From assembly GCA_947456315.1 (NCBI GenBank), contig CANGRU010000087.1, forward strand, positions 1 through 6,945: a stretch of 6,945 nucleotides of DNA, read 5' to 3'. Position 1 is the stretch's first letter. The number at the start of each line of letters is the position of its first letter. The notes below the pieces were generated by a model. The model made no database searches. It worked only from the letters and a program-made list of their open reading frames with translations, and had not been told where the DNA came from. The translations under genes were made by a program, and so were the position numbers. Of the stretch, positions 5,958 through 6,945 are shown piece by piece. Origin of the DNA: Beijerinckiaceae bacterium (GTDB lineage Bacteria; Pseudomonadota; Alphaproteobacteria; Rhizobiales; Beijerinckiaceae).

Positions 5958-6226
5958 TTCGTCGAAGAGTATCGGCCTTATGCCCAAAACGGGCTTATTT
6001 GCCCAAAAAACTGGCAAATAAGGGTCAAGCTCTCGTTACGGAACAGCTGTGCTGTAGCTACTTAATGGCCAAGCTATAGATTTATTATAACTTTTTTTGC
6101 AAATTATGTAACTGTAAACGGCACATTTAAAAAACTTGAGCTATTCTTTGCCAGTCGCCGCCGGGCTGGGTTGCGTAACCATTGCCGCCCTCGGTTTAAT
6201 TTTGATCTGGGAAGAGGCTCCAAGAC
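5958..6226. other. Intergenic region with hairpin and AT-rich patch
   Basis: This 269-bp gap holds no supported gene. Its first part contains a 10-bp hairpin (5994-6022). From about 6060 to 6140 the composition turns strongly AT-rich, with TTATTATAA near 6082 and a seven-T run at 6092-6098 that has no GC stem before it, so it is not a terminator. The patch is a natural place for the promoter of the gene at 6227. A weak sigma-70-like pair, TTGCGT (6171-6176) and TTTAAT (6195-6200) with 18-bp spacing, is closer to that gene, but I do not call it with confidence. Confidence 0.5.
5994..6022. terminator. Possible weak terminator hairpin after the MFS gene
   Basis: CTTATTTGCC (5994-6003) and GGCAAATAAG (6013-6022) are perfect 10-bp reverse complements around a 9-nt loop rich in A. 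It begins 36 bp after the MFS stop codon, a plausible transcript end. It lacks a T-run on the downstream side and the stem is AT-rich, so efficiency is doubtful. A smaller GCCC/GGGC pair (5982-5985 and 5991-5994) lies just before it, and the 9-mer TGCCCAAAA occurs twice here (5981 and 6000). Confidence 0.4.
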
Positions 6227-6517
6227 ATGAAGGCTTTTGACGAGAATTTTGAATCTGCGCGCCGCCATTTCGGCGTCGCTTTGATCGATCTGAACTATGC
6301 CGTGTCTGATCTGGCGCGGGACAGCGTATGTGACGAGATGGAAGTGGGTACGCATGCGGATCTGGAGCTGCTCCATCGGGAGATTGAGCGTTTGGCCGAG
6401 CTGTCGGCCTTCATAGATCGGCTGGCCGAGACGCGTCCGGGCGAAAATCCGGCCATTCTCCAGCAATGGTGGCCGGATTTTGTCCGCCAGCCCGTCGAGA
6501 ATAGTGTTTCGAAATAA
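6227..6517 (+). CDS. Hypothetical protein, 96 residues
   Basis: I do not recognise this protein. ATG at 6227 has a purine-rich GAAGAGG (6211-6217) at 9-nt spacing, and codon composition is like that of neighbouring genes. The product is small and acidic, with no signal peptide or membrane segment, so probably cytosolic. Residues 5-80 look almost wholly alpha-helical, with regular hydrophobic positions (for example LELLHREIERLAELSAFIDRLAE), suggesting a helical hairpin or short coiled coil. The tail contains a tryptophan pair (QQWWPDF). It has its own upstream gap and a likely terminator downstream (6575-6607), so it may be a single-gene unit. The neighbours give no clear functional link. That it is a real gene is likely but not certain. 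Confidence 0.65.
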   Translation: MKAFDENFESARRHFGVALIDLNYAVSDLARDSVCDEMEVGTHADLELLHREIERLAELSAFIDRLAETRPGENPAILQQWWPDFVRQPVENSVSK

Positions 6518-6574
6518 GGGCGCTTTGGCGAAAATCATTCGTCATTGACGCATCGGCTCCGGCAGGCGAAGGAC

Positions 6575-6607
6575 ATAGCGCGCTCATCCGAGATGGCGCG
6601 CTATTTT
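6575..6607 (+). terminator. Probable rho-independent terminator (or operator) between the 96-residue gene and the ene-reductase gene
   Basis: ATAGCGCGC (6575-6583) and GCGCGCTAT (6596-6604) pair perfectly. Inside them CATC (6585-6588) pairs with GATG (6592-6595) around a CGA loop, leaving one bulged T at 6584. This gives a 13-bp stem followed by TTTT (6604-6607). It lies 57 bp after the stop at 6517, suiting a transcript end. The 9-bp palindromic arms 27 bp before the next start codon could alternatively be a repressor operator. Confidence 0.6.
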
Positions 6608-6631
6608 CATTTGAAGCCGGAGACGCATGCT

Positions 6632-6945
6632 ATGAGCGATGACCTGTCTGTTCTTTTCTCTCCCGTGCGCATCGGGAGCCTTGATCTGCCCAACAGGATC
6701 GTCATGGCCCCGCTGACCCGCAATCGCGTCGAGCCCACAACGCTCGCGCCGCGCGCACTCAATGCCGAATATTATCGCCAGCGTGCCAGCGCCGGATTGA
6801 TCATTACCGAGGCCACCCAGATCTCGCAGCAGGGTCAGGGCTATCTCAACACACCGGGCATTTATTCGGATGCGCAGGTGGACGGCTGGAAACTTGTCAC
6901 ACAGGCCGTGCATCAAGCAGGCGGGCGCATTGCTTTGCAGCTTTG
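6632..6945 (+). CDS. Old yellow enzyme family FMN-dependent ene-reductase (NemA-like), 5' part
   Basis: The frame runs off the window edge; 104 residues are visible of a family usually about 360-370 long. The N-terminus of the TIM barrel is clear: LFSPVRIGSLDLPNRIVMAPLTRNR, with T29 at the FMN-tuning Thr/Cys position (threonine in classical OYEs), then AEYYRQRASAGLIITEATQIS, the highly conserved second-strand block, and the GxIALQL strand whose glutamine (Q103) contacts FMN. Similarity to E. coli N-ethylmaleimide reductase is strong throughout. Members reduce activated C=C bonds of enones, maleimides or nitro compounds with NAD(P)H in the cytoplasm. ATG at 6632 has GGAG (6619-6622) at 9-nt spacing; ATG at 6627 is out of frame. 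A terminator-like hairpin upstream suggests its own transcript, with the promoter in the short gap or overlapping the hairpin. Confidence 0.88.
   Translation, partial: MSDDLSVLFSPVRIGSLDLPNRIVMAPLTRNRVEPTTLAPRALNAEYYRQRASAGLIITEATQISQQGQGYLNTPGIYSDAQVDGWKLVTQAVHQAGGRIALQL

Noticed and set aside
5163..6017. 284-residue minus-strand frame rich in Arg, Gln and His
   Set aside because: It is antisense to the MFS gene; its composition is that of a shadow of membrane-protein codons.
6092..6098. Seven-T run as a terminator
   Set aside because: No GC-rich stem precedes it on the + strand, and no minus-strand gene would need it.

Overview
The window reads as accessory chromosomal DNA of an alphaproteobacterium, most likely of the Hyphomicrobiales (Rhizobiales). 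The grounds are high coding GC, purine-rich Shine-Dalgarno sites, a palindromic intergenic repeat of a type common in that group, and the mix of gene families (TctC-type binding proteins, beta-class-like GST, NikR, DHA2 transporter, old yellow enzyme). The genus cannot be fixed from this sequence. Every gene I can support lies on the + strand; the long minus-strand frames are shadows of GC-rich coding sequence.

Positions 1-4005 look like a metabolic module. It holds the 3' end of a TctC-like periplasmic binding protein gene, a 90-bp palindromic repeat, a complete paralogous binding protein gene (479-1492), a glutathione S-transferase gene 12 bp further on (1505-2128), a 113-bp gap with a strong hairpin, and a three-domain thiamine-diphosphate enzyme of the benzoylformate decarboxylase/acetolactate synthase superfamily (2242-4005). 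A textbook intrinsic terminator (4014-4039) closes it. A reasonable inference is capture of a carboxylate-type compound followed by intracellular processing by the GST-fold protein and the ThDP decarboxylase or carboligase. No membrane subunits of a transporter are in view and the substrate is unknown.

Positions 4068-5957 hold a NikR-type ribbon-helix-helix metal regulator and, 30 bp downstream, a DHA2-type MFS exporter resembling MdtD, probably cotranscribed. The regulator is unusual: two of the four canonical high-affinity nickel histidines are arginine, and it carries an extra histidine-rich C-terminal tail. This is the most interesting observation in the window.

Positions 5958-6945 hold a 269-bp gap with a hairpin and an AT-rich patch, a 96-residue protein I do not recognise (6227-6517), a hairpin that looks like its terminator (6575-6607), and the first 104 residues of an old-yellow-enzyme-family flavin ene-reductase (6632 to the window edge).

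I see no rRNA, tRNA, CRISPR, insertion sequence or phage gene. I cannot claim a clearly new biological system. The altered NikR with its MFS neighbour, and the duplicated binding protein/GST/ThDP cluster, are the parts worth following up.
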